In this document: positions 7,887-15,379 of the stretch, piece by piece
Numbering within the stretch: the stretch's first letter is position 1
Layout of the letters: each line of letters begins with the position of its first letter
Made by a program: the position numbers and the translations under genes
Origin: Desulfatirhabdium sp040755275
GTDB lineage: Bacteria > Desulfobacterota > Desulfobacteria > Desulfobacterales > Desulfatirhabdiaceae
Direction of reading: 5' to 3'
Length of the DNA stretch: 22,167 nucleotides
Assembly: GCA_040755275.1 (NCBI GenBank)
Contig: JBFMBE010000043.1
Span: forward strand, 1-22,167
The notes under the pieces: generated by a model
What the model was told of the DNA's origin: nothing
Seen by the model: only the letters and a program-made list of their open reading frames with translations
The model's database searches: none

Positions 7887-8987
7887 ATGTCGACCACATT
7901 CCTTCCGTGCGGTGTCTACCACGAAAACTATGCCCAGGATCATGCCTGGTTTCAGACCAATTTGATCAAGGGCAAGATGATTCTCCTCTTTGTCCTGCTG
8001 TATGTCGTGATTCCCTGGACGGCAGATGTCTACTGGATCAGCGTCATGAACCAGGTTGGGTACACGATCATGGGGGCTTTGGGCGTTCAGTTGCTGATCG
8101 GCTACTGCGGGCAGCTTACCCTGGGACATGCCGCCTTCATTGCGGTCGGGGCTTATACCAGCACCCTGCTCATCCTTGAATTCCCATGGCCGCAGTTCCT
8201 TCTCGATCTGGGGCTTGCCTACCCCATCAGCATTTTCGTCGCCGCCATCGTTTCCGGCATCTGGAGTGTGCTCTTCGGGCTTCCATCGGCCCGAGTCAAA
8301 GGATTCTATCTGATTCTCACCACCATGGCCGCCCAGTTCATCACCGTTGACTTTCTGATCACCCAGTACATCAGTCAGATCGGGGGAAGGGGACAGGCTT
8401 TTTCGCTTCCCCCTGGAACGATCAAGATTGGTCCATGGACGATCGACAGTGACGTCAAGGTCTATTACATGATCCTGACGTTTGTCGTCATCTGTATCAT
8501 AGCCGTTGCGAATCTGATCCGATCCCGGGTCGGCAGGGCCTGGATCGCCATTCGGGACAACGACATTTCGGCAGAGGTCATGGGCATCAATTTGGTCCAG
8601 TACAAATTGATGGCCTTCTTCGTGGCCGGATTCATCGGCGGGATTGCAGGGGCCTGCTGGATCAGCAACCTTGCCGCCATCAGTCCGGAACATTTCCCCT
8701 GGTTCTGGTCCCTGTGGTTGGTCGGTGTTATCCTGATCGGCGGTGTCGGGTCGATCCACGGCACGGTCTTTGGGGCCCTCTTCATGGTCGTCGTGATGGA
8801 GCTGCTACAGATGGCCGTCATGCCGCTGTCGGACGCTTATCCGAAACTGCTGATGGACTTTCTCTTTATCAAGGAAGCGGCCTTCGGTCTTTCGATCTGT
8901 CTGTTTCTACTCTTTGAACCGAACGGACTGGCCTACCGGTGGTGGCAGATCAAGAATTATTTCAACTTGTGGCCCTTTTCGTATTAG
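7887..8987 (+). CDS. livM: Branched-chain amino acid-type ABC permease (LivM-like)
   Basis: This second channel subunit of 366 residues carries the family hallmark LIGYCGQLTLGHAAFIAVGAY (split here: LIGYCGQL then TLGHAAF and AVGAY) and, later, SRVGRAWIAIRDNDISAEVMGI, the region contacting the ATPase (RDND). About 30 polar residues precede the first membrane segment. The start has AAGAGG (7871-7876) upstream. It follows livH by 41 bases and precedes the binding protein. The C-terminus (LLFEPNGLAYRWWQIKNYF) is the usual Liv-type ending. As with the other subunits, the substrate is inferred only from the operon. Confidence 0.93.
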   Translation: MSTTFLPCGVYHENYAQDHAWFQTNLIKGKMILLFVLLYVVIPWTADVYWISVMNQVGYTIMGALGVQLLIGYCGQLTLGHAAFIAVGAYTSTLLILEFPWPQFLLDLGLAYPISIFVAAIVSGIWSVLFGLPSARVKGFYLILTTMAAQFITVDFLITQYISQIGGRGQAFSLPPGTIKIGPWTIDSDVKVYYMILTFVVICIIAVANLIRSRVGRAWIAIRDNDISAEVMGINLVQYKLMAFFVAGFIGGIAGACWISNLAAISPEHFPWFWSLWLVGVILIGGVGSIHGTVFGALFMVVVMELLQMAVMPLSDAYPKLLMDFLFIKEAAFGLSICLFLLFEPNGLAYRWWQIKNYFNLWPFSY

Positions 8988-8996
8988 AAGACCAGG

Positions 8997-9009
8997 AAAA
9001 GGAGGTGAT
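8997..9009 (+). promoter_or_regulatory. Unusually long anti-16S complementary Shine-Dalgarno
   Basis: AAAAGGAGGTGAT contains 12 bases fully complementary to the conserved 16S rRNA 3' end (ATCACCTCCTTT). It lies 84 bases before the chosen start of the binding-protein gene, which has its own AAAGGAGG (9078-9085). Nearby possible starts are ATG 9008 (11 codons, too close), TTG 9018 and ATG 9024, the last two in frame with the binding protein. Confidence 0.55.
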
Positions 9010-9092
9010 GCAACCGCTTGCAGATGAAACTACGATCGGATGAAGACTACTTGCGGCAGGAAAACGGCAGAACAGACAAAGGAGGAAGGAGC

Positions 9093-10331
9093 ATGAGATC
9101 AAGACGTTCGTGGTGGATCGGGTTGGCGTTTGCTCTGGTTTTCGGTTGGTGCACGGGGGTGTTGGCTGCCGATGAAATCAACATTGGTTCACTCAACGAC
9201 ATGACCGGTGCGACGTCTGATGTCGGCAAGGACTATGCCCTGGGCATTGCCGAAGCCGTCAATTACGTCAACGACACCGGAGGCATCAACGGAAAGAAAA
9301 TCAAGTTGTTTCAGTTCGACTACGGATACCGGATTCCGGAAGCATTGACGAAGTACAGTCTGTTCAAGCAGAAAAAATGCTTGGCCGTTCTTGGCTGGGG
9401 TACCGGAGACACGGAAGCCCTGGCGCCAACGGTCGCCAAGGACAAGATGCCTTACATTTCGGCTTCTTATTCGGGACATCTCTGTGATCCGAAGAAGGCT
9501 CCTTACAACCTCTTCTTTGCAACCGATTATTCCAGCCAGGTCCGGGGTTTGATCACCGCCTGGTATGACAAGAAATGGCCCAAAAAGGCCGACTTCGGAA
9601 AACGCAAACCCCGGATCGTCTTCGCTTACATGTTCGCCTCTCCCTTCAGCAGTGCGGCCATCAAGGCTGCTGAAGATCAGTGCAATCTTCTCGGCATCGA
9701 AGTCGGACCGAAACAGGACATTTCTCTTTTCGCTATCGACACCAAGAGCCAGATTCTCGCGATGAAGGATTTCAAGCCGGATGTCGTGCTGCACACCAAT
9801 ACGGTCATGTCCGTGGCTGCCACCATGCGGGACGCCTATGCGCTGGAGCTTGGGGCGGACCACATCGTCAAGAACTGGGGATTTGATGAAGCTCTTCCCG
9901 TTTTGGCCGGAAAGGCTGCCGACGGAGCGATGGGATGCGCGCCATGGGCATTCTTCGGTCAGGACGTGAAGCTCATGGACAAGGTCAAGGAATACGCCCA
10001 GAAGTACAATCCAGGGGTGCCGCTCGAAAAGCGGACGATTCACACGATTCAGGCTTGGGCGAATGTTCTGGGGCTTGCCGAAGCCCTGAAGCGGGCTGAC
10101 AAGGCCGGAGACCTGACAGGTGAAGGTATCCTGAAAAAGGGTTTCGAGACGATGAAGGATTTCGAGATTGGATTGGGGCTTGCCCCGGTTTCCTTTTCGG
10201 CGACGGACCATAGACCTCAGAGCAAGGCCCGGATCTACGAGTACAAGGATGGCAAGTTCGTCATGATGGACGAAGTCGATCTGAAAGCCAGATGGCCGGA
10301 AAAATGGGACAAAGAGTGGCTGGGATGGTAA
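9093..10331 (+). CDS. Periplasmic ligand-binding protein of Liv-type ABC transporter
   Basis: This 412-residue type I periplasmic-binding fold protein (Peripla_BP_6, LivK/LivJ-like) captures the substrate outside the membrane. A classic signal peptide is visible: basic MRSRR, hydrophobic core to about 20, and cleavage likely after GVLA (residue 25). The mature start DEINIGSLNDMTGATSD matches the family. The ATG at 9093 is chosen because AAAGGAGG ends 7 bases before it and the signal peptide then begins at residue 1. In-frame starts at 9018 or 9024 would put about 25 polar residues in front. It sits between livM and livF. At 412 residues it is longer than E. coli LivK, as is common in proteobacterial paralogues with non-amino-acid ligands. 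Confidence 0.92.
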   Translation: MRSRRSWWIGLAFALVFGWCTGVLAADEINIGSLNDMTGATSDVGKDYALGIAEAVNYVNDTGGINGKKIKLFQFDYGYRIPEALTKYSLFKQKKCLAVLGWGTGDTEALAPTVAKDKMPYISASYSGHLCDPKKAPYNLFFATDYSSQVRGLITAWYDKKWPKKADFGKRKPRIVFAYMFASPFSSAAIKAAEDQCNLLGIEVGPKQDISLFAIDTKSQILAMKDFKPDVVLHTNTVMSVAATMRDAYALELGADHIVKNWGFDEALPVLAGKAADGAMGCAPWAFFGQDVKLMDKVKEYAQKYNPGVPLEKRTIHTIQAWANVLGLAEALKRADKAGDLTGEGILKKGFETMKDFEIGLGLAPVSFSATDHRPQSKARIYEYKDGKFVMMDEVDLKARWPEKWDKEWLGW

Positions 10332-10350
10332 ACCAAAGGAGGGTAGGCGC

Positions 10351-11163
10351 TTGTCAGCCGAGACGATTCTGAAAATCAACAATATCGAAGTCAAATACCA
10401 TGAAGTCATCCTGGTGATCAAAGGGGTGTCGATCGAAGTGCCCAAAGGCGGAATCGTTGCCCTGTTGGGGGCCAACGGTGCCGGCAAGAGCACAACACTA
10501 AAGGCGGTTTCAGGACTCCTGAAACACGAAGACGGCGAGGTCACGGACGGCTCCATCGAATTCATGGGAGAACGCATCGACAAGATGCGGGCCGAGAAGA
10601 TCGCCAAACTCGGGATCGTTCAGGTGATCGAGGGAAGACGGGTGTTCGAGCATTTGACCGTTGAGGAAAACCTCAAGGTGGGCGCGCACTTACGAAAAAA
10701 GGAAGGGCGCTCCATCAAGGACGGCCTCGAAATGGTCTACCACTACTTTCCGCGACTCAAGGAAAAACGGAACGAAACCGCCGGGTTCATCAGCGGCGGA
10801 GAGCAGCAGATGACGGTCGTCGGAAGGGCGCTGATGACAAGCCCCAAGCTCATCCTGCTCGATGAGCCTTCCATGGGACTTGCGCCGATGCTGATTCACG
10901 AAATCTTCAACATCATCACCCGGCTCAACCGGGAAGAGGGGATTTCCATTCTGCTGGTGGAACAGAATGCCAAGCTGGCCCTCAATGTGGCGCCCCATGC
11001 CTATGTCATGGAAAACGGCAGGATCGTCATGGACGACACGGCTGAAAAACTCAAGCAAAACCCGGACATCAAGGATTTCTACCTGGGTTTGAAGGATGTC
11101 GGCACCCGAAAGAGCTTTCGGGATGTCAAACACTACAAGCGGCGCAAACGTTGGCTTGCGTGA
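10351..11163 (+). CDS. livF: Branched-chain amino acid-type ABC transporter ATPase (LivF-like)
   Basis: This second ATPase of the transporter has 270 residues and starts with TTG, supported by AAAGGAGGG (10335-10343) 7 bases upstream. Walker A is GANGAGKST (40-48), the signature is SGGEQQM (148-154), Walker B is LILLDEP (167-173), and the switch position is Gln205 (LLVEQN), as usual for LivF. A basic C-terminal tail, SFRDVKHYKRRKRWLA (255-270), extends beyond the typical LivF end and may contact membrane or partner. That last point is inference. It follows the binding protein by 19 bases and precedes the lipoprotein by 25 bases. Confidence 0.93.
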   Translation: MSAETILKINNIEVKYHEVILVIKGVSIEVPKGGIVALLGANGAGKSTTLKAVSGLLKHEDGEVTDGSIEFMGERIDKMRAEKIAKLGIVQVIEGRRVFEHLTVEENLKVGAHLRKKEGRSIKDGLEMVYHYFPRLKEKRNETAGFISGGEQQMTVVGRALMTSPKLILLDEPSMGLAPMLIHEIFNIITRLNREEGISILLVEQNAKLALNVAPHAYVMENGRIVMDDTAEKLKQNPDIKDFYLGLKDVGTRKSFRDVKHYKRRKRWLA

Positions 11164-11188
11164 ACAGCAAGAGAAGGGGGATGGGACC

Positions 11189-11788
11189 ATGCGCATGCAA
11201 TCCTGGTTTGGAAAGTGGACGATCGTTCTCGTGTTGGCTTTGCTGGTGGGCGGATGTGCGGCCATGACGCCGCAGCCGACCGCCGATTCGTTCAAGGCTC
11301 CGGTGGTGACCTTCGATTCGATGGAAGTGGCACATTACTGGGGATGGTGGTTCTTTGCCAAGACAGTTCAGCCGACCAAGGGGACGGCCGGCGACTATGG
11401 CGCACCGCTCGATCTAGCCTTCGTGTTTAATGTGCACAACCCGAACGCCTTTCCCGTGATGATGGAAAGCCTCAAATTCACGGTTGCTTTCGAAGACTTC
11501 GATCTCAATTCCCTGAGCTCCAATGAAACCCAGTGGATTCCCCCCGGAAAGACGAATCAGGTCCGGGTTCACGGCATGTTCGACGGGCAGCAGTCCCGGC
11601 TGAACCTGATGCTGGTTGGAGGGCAGAAACTGAAGGAGAAGGGGGTGGATGCCTTTACGCAGCTTGAAAAATGGTGGACGACCATTTCCGACGGTCAATT
11701 TCCGGTCAACGTGAAGGAAGGAGCAGCCATCTTCAAGGCCGACGGCCTGGTGCGGGTGTCGACGTTCAGCGGGAAATATCCGAATTAG
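11189..11788 (+). CDS. LEA14/WHy-domain-like lipoprotein
   Basis: The 199-residue product starts with a lipoprotein signal peptide, lipobox LVGGC with Cys23, and Ala at +2, which suggests outer-membrane sorting. The middle (about 70-130) has the LEA type 2/WHy pattern: LAFVFNVHNPNAFPVMMES, then IPPGKTNQVRVHG. The WHy fold is a beta-sandwich found in plant stress proteins and bacterial lipoproteins of mostly unknown role. The ATG at 11189 is preferred, since an upstream in-frame start lies inside livF. It closes the transporter operon, so it may help a hydrophobic substrate cross the envelope or may simply be co-transcribed. Domain call is from pattern recall, not a search. Confidence 0.78.
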   Translation: MRMQSWFGKWTIVLVLALLVGGCAAMTPQPTADSFKAPVVTFDSMEVAHYWGWWFFAKTVQPTKGTAGDYGAPLDLAFVFNVHNPNAFPVMMESLKFTVAFEDFDLNSLSSNETQWIPPGKTNQVRVHGMFDGQQSRLNLMLVGGQKLKEKGVDAFTQLEKWWTTISDGQFPVNVKEGAAIFKADGLVRVSTFSGKYPN

Positions 11789-11853
11789 AGGGAGGGAAAG
11801 AGAAGGGGAAAAGGGGTGAAACGGAGTATCGATCGTGAAAATACATTTCGGTA

Positions 11854-11877
11854 GGGGCGGCCCCCTGAGGCCGCCCC
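11854..11877 (+). repeat. GC-rich palindromic element (GTAGGGGCG type)
   Basis: GGGGCGGCC (11854-11862) pairs perfectly with GGCCGCCCC (11869-11877) around a 6-base loop, 66 bases after the lipoprotein stop. There is no U-run after it, so a classic rho-independent terminator is not shown, although the RNA hairpin could protect or end the transporter message. Confidence 0.7.
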
Positions 11878-11922
11878 CGGGAAACATTCATATTTTCCGG
11901 CCCGTCACCCCGATGACGATTG

Positions 11923-12004
11923 GATGGATTTGCAAAAAGTCCCTTTTCCCGTGCTTTTCGGGAATACCGGGCATCAGCGGCGTGGCTGAGTTTTTTCGCA
12001 GCAT
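11923..12004 (-). repeat. Dispersed intergenic repeat, copy C (inverted)
   Basis: Read on the minus strand it runs from GCTGCGAAAAAACTCAGCCA to GACTTTTTGCAAATCCATC. The interior (GAAAAGCACGGGAAAAGG on minus) resembles copy F at 21834-21928 more than copy A. Confidence 0.75.
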
Positions 12005-12048
12005 ATTCGATTTCCGATTCGGTCAGATGTGCCATGGTTCGTCTTATT

Positions 12049-12076
12049 GTAGGGGCGATTCATGAATCGCCCCTAC
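12049..12076. repeat. Perfect 28-base palindrome, GTAGGGGCG family
   Basis: Arms GTAGGGGCGATT (12049-12060) and AATCGCCCCTAC (12065-12076) flank CATG, itself a palindrome. An extra ATGAATCGC follows as a partial repeat. Similar extragenic palindromes are known in many bacteria and behave like REP elements. It lies between repeat copies C and D. Confidence 0.8.
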
Positions 12077-12121
12077 ATGAATCGCTTGTATGGGATTTTC
12101 TCGATCCAATTCCCATTTCTA

Positions 12122-12143
12122 GCGACTTTTTGCGAGTCCGTCA
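12122..12143 (+). repeat. Dispersed repeat, partial end copy D
   Basis: GCGACTTTTTGCGAGTCCGTCA matches the shared family end with a few changes. It ends 4 bases before the stop codon of the alcohol dehydrogenase, the same placement that copy A has at the PHP gene. With inverted copy C it forms a pair around the 28-base palindrome. Confidence 0.65.
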
Positions 12144-12147
12144 CGAT

Positions 12148-13176
12148 TTAGCTCATCACCAATACCTTGGCCCCTCGGATGTTTCGGTTTTTCAACTCCA
12201 TCAGGGCGGTGTTGGCCTCTTCCAGCCTGTACGTCTGAACCTCCGGAACGATGCCAGCGGATGCCGCAATCGGAAGAAATTCCTCGATGTCTCTTCGGCT
12301 GACATTGGCAACGGATTTGATTTCCTTTTCCATCCACAGCTGGCTTGGATAATCGAGTTCCGCCAGAAGATGCCGATCGACGGATTCCTTTCGGATGGCA
12401 TTGATGACCAGCCTGCCACCGGGCGAAAGGCGTTCCAGAGCGCTCAAAACCGGCTTCCATACAGGGGTCGTATCGATGGCGGCATCGATCGGAGCGGGTG
12501 GGCGCTCGTCGAAGTTTCCGGCCCAGTCGGCACCGATTTCCCGGGCGAATGCCTGCTCCGTAGAACTTCTGGCAAAGACGAACACAGGACTTTTCGGCTG
12601 CAGATGTCTGACAAGGCGTAACACGAGATGGGCCGAAGCACCGAAGCCGAAAAGTCCTAAAACAGCCCCCGACTCCATTCGTGTCAACCGAAGGGAGCGG
12701 TATCCAATCGCACCGGCGCACAACAGGGGGGCTGCCTGGATATCGCTGTATGCATCTGGAATGGCAGCAGCATAATCCTCATGAATCTTCAGATATTCTG
12801 CATACCCGCCGTCCATATCCCTTCCTGTCGCCCGAAACTGCGGACATAGGTTGTCGTTTCCGGAAAGGCACCAGGCACACGTCCCGCACGCTCCTGCTAT
12901 CCAGCCGACGCCGACCCGGCAGCCGACAGGGTGACGTTCCGCCCCAGGGCCCTTGGCGATGACGGTGCCCACCACCTGATGCCCCAATATCACCGGAAAG
13001 CGTGGAGGCGGCGTGCGTCCTTCGATTTCGTCGAGCTCCGTGTGACAAACCCCACAGGCGGCTACTTGTACCAGAATCTCCCGTTCGGCTGGAACCGGTG
13101 TTGGAACATCGGCAAGCCGCAATGGTGTCTCATCTTGTCGGAGATCGACACATCGTTCCAAGATCATCGCCTTCAT
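12148..13176 (-). CDS. Zinc-dependent alcohol dehydrogenase family protein
   Basis: This 342-residue medium-chain dehydrogenase probably interconverts an alcohol and aldehyde with NAD(P). Catalytic zinc ligands are Cys44 (CGVCHTELDE), His66 and probably Cys153 (PLLCAGAIGYR). Structural zinc is held by Cys97, 100, 103 and 111. A Rossmann glycine motif GLFGFGASAH lies at 174-183. The Glu that usually follows the catalytic His is Gln67 (GHQVVG). The start is supported by GGAGG (13184-13188, minus). It lies 82 bases downstream of leuA in the same direction with a hairpin between, so co-transcription is possible but any link with leucine synthesis is unproven. The physiological alcohol is unknown. 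Confidence 0.92.
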   Translation of the reverse strand: MKAMILERCVDLRQDETPLRLADVPTPVPAEREILVQVAACGVCHTELDEIEGRTPPPRFPVILGHQVVGTVIAKGPGAERHPVGCRVGVGWIAGACGTCAWCLSGNDNLCPQFRATGRDMDGGYAEYLKIHEDYAAAIPDAYSDIQAAPLLCAGAIGYRSLRLTRMESGAVLGLFGFGASAHLVLRLVRHLQPKSPVFVFARSSTEQAFAREIGADWAGNFDERPPAPIDAAIDTTPVWKPVLSALERLSPGGRLVINAIRKESVDRHLLAELDYPSQLWMEKEIKSVANVSRRDIEEFLPIAASAGIVPEVQTYRLEEANTALMELKNRNIRGAKVLVMS

Positions 13177-13221
13177 CGGTCAGCCTCCACAAGTCATCTG
13201 CCACAGCACAAATTTACTCAC

Positions 13222-13244
13222 CCGGCCGAGGATGAACCGGCCGG
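13222..13244. other. Hairpin between leuA and alcohol dehydrogenase
   Basis: CCGGCC (13222-13227) pairs with GGCCGG (13239-13244) around 11 bases. On the minus strand no U-run follows. It could weaken read-through from leuA into the dehydrogenase gene or stabilise the leuA 3' end. Confidence 0.4.
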
Positions 13245-13258
13245 ATGTTTTCGTGAGA

Positions 13259-14791
13259 TCAATCGACCACCGGTTGCACCGGATGGGTCTTCAGGTATTC
13301 CAACCGATTCAGACCGTTGATATATGCCTTTGCGCTGGCCGTGATGATGTCCGGATCAGCGCCTCGACCCATGGCCTCGAGTCCGTTTTCCTTGAGCCGA
13401 ACCGTGACTTCCCCCTGGGCATCCGTTCCACCCGTGATGGCGCTGATGGAAAAACGCATCAGTTCCGAATGGGCATCGCAGAGCCTGGAAATGGTGTTGA
13501 AGGTTGCATCGATCGGTCCGTTTCCATAACCGGCGCCCTGAACGGGTCTTCCATTCACCAGAATCCGAACGCTTGCCATGGGAAGCACCGTCGTACCGGC
13601 GGTGACATGCAGGTAGTCGAGAGCGAAGACATCCTTGGTCTGCAGCCCCTCCGCGACCAATACTTCCAGGTCTTCATCGACAACGTGCTTTTTCTTGTCC
13701 GCCAGCTCTTTGAACTTGACGAACAGGGTCGCCAGTTCCTCATCCGAGAGATCGTATCCCATTTCCTTCAAATGGGCGCGCAGGGCGTGTCTTCCCGAAT
13801 GTTTTCCCAACACCATCTTGTTGGTGTTCAGACCGATGGTTTCGGGTTTCATGATTTCATAGGTCATGGGGTTTTTCAACACCCCGTCCTGATGAATGCC
13901 GCTTTCATGGGCAAAGGCGTTCGCACCGACGATGGCCTTGTTCGGCTGAACGGGAAGCCCGGTGATCATGCTGACCAATCGGCTGGTCGGATGAATGAAT
14001 TCGGTACGCACGTTGCAAGTAAAGCTGTAGAAATTCGGTCGGGTATGCAGGGCCATGACGACTTCTTCAAGAGAAGTGTTCCCGGCCCGTTCACCGATGC
14101 CGTTCATAGTCACCTCAACTTGCCTGGCTCCTGCAGCGACTGCAGCCAGCGTGTTGGCTGTGGCTAGACCCAAATCGTTGTGACAGTGAACACTCAACAC
14201 GGCCTGATCGATGTTGGGGGTGTGAGACTTGACGTATCGGATGAGCTCGGCAAATTCTTCCGGAATGGCATACCCCACCGTATCCGGAAGATTGACGGTT
14301 TTGGCTCCAGCCGCGATCACGGCTTCGAAGATGCGGCATAGAAAATCCCGATCGCTTCGGGAGCCGTCTTCCGCCGAAAATTCGACGTTCGGGGTGAGCG
14401 ATACGGCATATTTCACGGCTTCCACCGCTTTGGCCAGAACCTGTTCCCGATCCATCCGCAATTTATATTTCAAGTGAATGTCGGAAGTGGCGATGAAGGT
14501 ATGAATACGAGGCTTGGCAGCATGGCGGATCGCTCCCCATGCCCGGTCGATATCCGATCTGGCGGTGCGACAGAGGGCTGCGACTTCCGCATCCTTGATG
14601 GCTCCGGCGATTTTTGCCACCGCTTCGAAATCTCCGTCCGATGCCGCCGGGAAACCGGCCTCCAACACATCAACCCCCAATTTTTCCAGTTGCAGGGCCA
14701 GACGCAGTTTCTCGCCGGCGTTCATGCTGGCTCCGGGACTTTGTTCTCCGTCACGCAATGTCGTATCGAAAACGATGATGGATTCGCTCAT
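13259..14791 (-). CDS. leuA: 2-isopropylmalate synthase
   Basis: This enzyme catalyses the first committed step of leucine synthesis, condensing acetyl-CoA with 2-ketoisovalerate. It has 510 residues, the full LeuA type 1 length. The DRE-TIM metallolyase signature is DTTLRDGEQSPG (9-20). Metal and substrate residues are R13, D14, H202 and H204 (SVHCHNDLGLAT) and GERAGNTSLEE (233-243). The C-terminal regulatory LeuA_dimer domain (about 380-505) with GYGNGPIDATFNTI suggests leucine feedback control. Homocitrate or citramalate synthase are alternatives but less likely given this N-terminal signature and length. The start has AAAGGA upstream. The other leu/ilv genes are not in this window. Confidence 0.95.
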   Translation of the reverse strand: MSESIIVFDTTLRDGEQSPGASMNAGEKLRLALQLEKLGVDVLEAGFPAASDGDFEAVAKIAGAIKDAEVAALCRTARSDIDRAWGAIRHAAKPRIHTFIATSDIHLKYKLRMDREQVLAKAVEAVKYAVSLTPNVEFSAEDGSRSDRDFLCRIFEAVIAAGAKTVNLPDTVGYAIPEEFAELIRYVKSHTPNIDQAVLSVHCHNDLGLATANTLAAVAAGARQVEVTMNGIGERAGNTSLEEVVMALHTRPNFYSFTCNVRTEFIHPTSRLVSMITGLPVQPNKAIVGANAFAHESGIHQDGVLKNPMTYEIMKPETIGLNTNKMVLGKHSGRHALRAHLKEMGYDLSDEELATLFVKFKELADKKKHVVDEDLEVLVAEGLQTKDVFALDYLHVTAGTTVLPMASVRILVNGRPVQGAGYGNGPIDATFNTISRLCDAHSELMRFSISAITGGTDAQGEVTVRLKENGLEAMGRGADPDIITASAKAYINGLNRLEYLKTHPVQPVVD

Positions 14792-15144
14792 GGATGGTCC
14801 TTTCTAAAAAGTTCGGAAATGGAAAGCTGAATCAGGCCGAGTACGTTCAATCCTCGATCAGGATCCAGGGTTCTTTCCGTGATCACTCGATGTTCGATGA
14901 TTTCATTTGCCGCTTATGAAAACGGCGACGCGAATGAAACAGGATGATGTCGCAAACAGTCGATTGGTTTCGTTTCGGCCGCATGCAAGCGGCAATCACA
15001 CGAAAGCACGAATACGGAGACTCGTTGCAACGACATCCAAAGGAAGTGATGGGAAACGAGAAGGGGGTTACCGAATCCCGGTGACGGGTCGCCGAACCCC
15101 TCTTGCTTGGCGCTGAATGCCAAAGGGAAGGGGGAGGAGCATGG

Positions 15145-15178
15145 GCCGCAGGATGCGTTCAACAGAACTTCCTGCGGC
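15145..15178 (-). promoter_or_regulatory. Stable stem-loop upstream of leuA
   Basis: GCCGCAGGA (15145-15153) pairs perfectly with TCCTGCGGC (15170-15178). An inner stem, GTTC (15157-15160) with GAAC (15165-15168) around AACA, extends it. It lies about 355 bases upstream of leuA. It could be part of a leuA leader or serve the divergent gene. Strand and function are uncertain and no U-run follows on either strand. Confidence 0.4.
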
Positions 15179-15297
15179 GTTTGCGGCCTCCAGTATGCAT
15201 GTATGTGAAAAAATGTTCATTGTGGGGCTATGAGTGGTTGTTTGCCGGATGATAAAGATTGTTCGACAAGCATCCGGATCGATGGCTGAATGAATCG

Positions 15298-15326
15298 TGG
15301 ACTTTTTACACTAAATACGATATAGT
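15298..15326 (+). promoter_or_regulatory. Candidate promoter of the repeat-protein operon
   Basis: TGGACT (15298-15303), 17 bases, then TATAGT (15321-15326) in a locally AT-rich stretch. Transcription would begin near 15333, about 47 bases before the ATG. A CCGGATG/CATCCGG inverted pair (15245-15277) lies just upstream and could be an operator. Confidence 0.45.
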
Positions 15327-15379
15327 AGAAGCCATGTCAAGTTGAAAGACCAAGCGGCTTCGGTGAAAGGAGAATTGGC

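Larger units (their letters stand above)
14792..15379. other. Gene-free 588-base divergent region upstream of leuA
   Basis: No convincing gene was found here. The longest frame (minus, 14914-15162, 82 codons) has no recognisable motif and no good ribosome site. The region has several self-complementary stretches: GGGGTT/AACCCC around 15064-15100 with an inner CCCG/CGGG, the hairpin at 15145-15178, and CCGGATG (15245-15251)/CATCCGG (15271-15277). I saw no T-box GGTGGNACCGCG-like sequence and no leucine-rich leader peptide. Confidence 0.6.

Noticed and set aside
9189..10607. 472-codon minus-strand frame
   Set aside because: Antisense shadow of the binding protein and livF; it crosses the gap between two real genes and shows no domain.
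11835..12621. Plus-strand frames across the intergenic palindromes into the alcohol dehydrogenase
   Set aside because: They translate repeats and the antisense of the dehydrogenase and have no motif or ribosome site.
13232..14167. 311-codon plus-strand frame
   Set aside because: Antisense to leuA, where the catalytic motifs are unambiguous.
14914..15162. 82-codon minus-strand frame upstream of leuA as a leader peptide
   Set aside because: It has no leucine codon run or terminator/antiterminator arrangement, and no good ribosome site.
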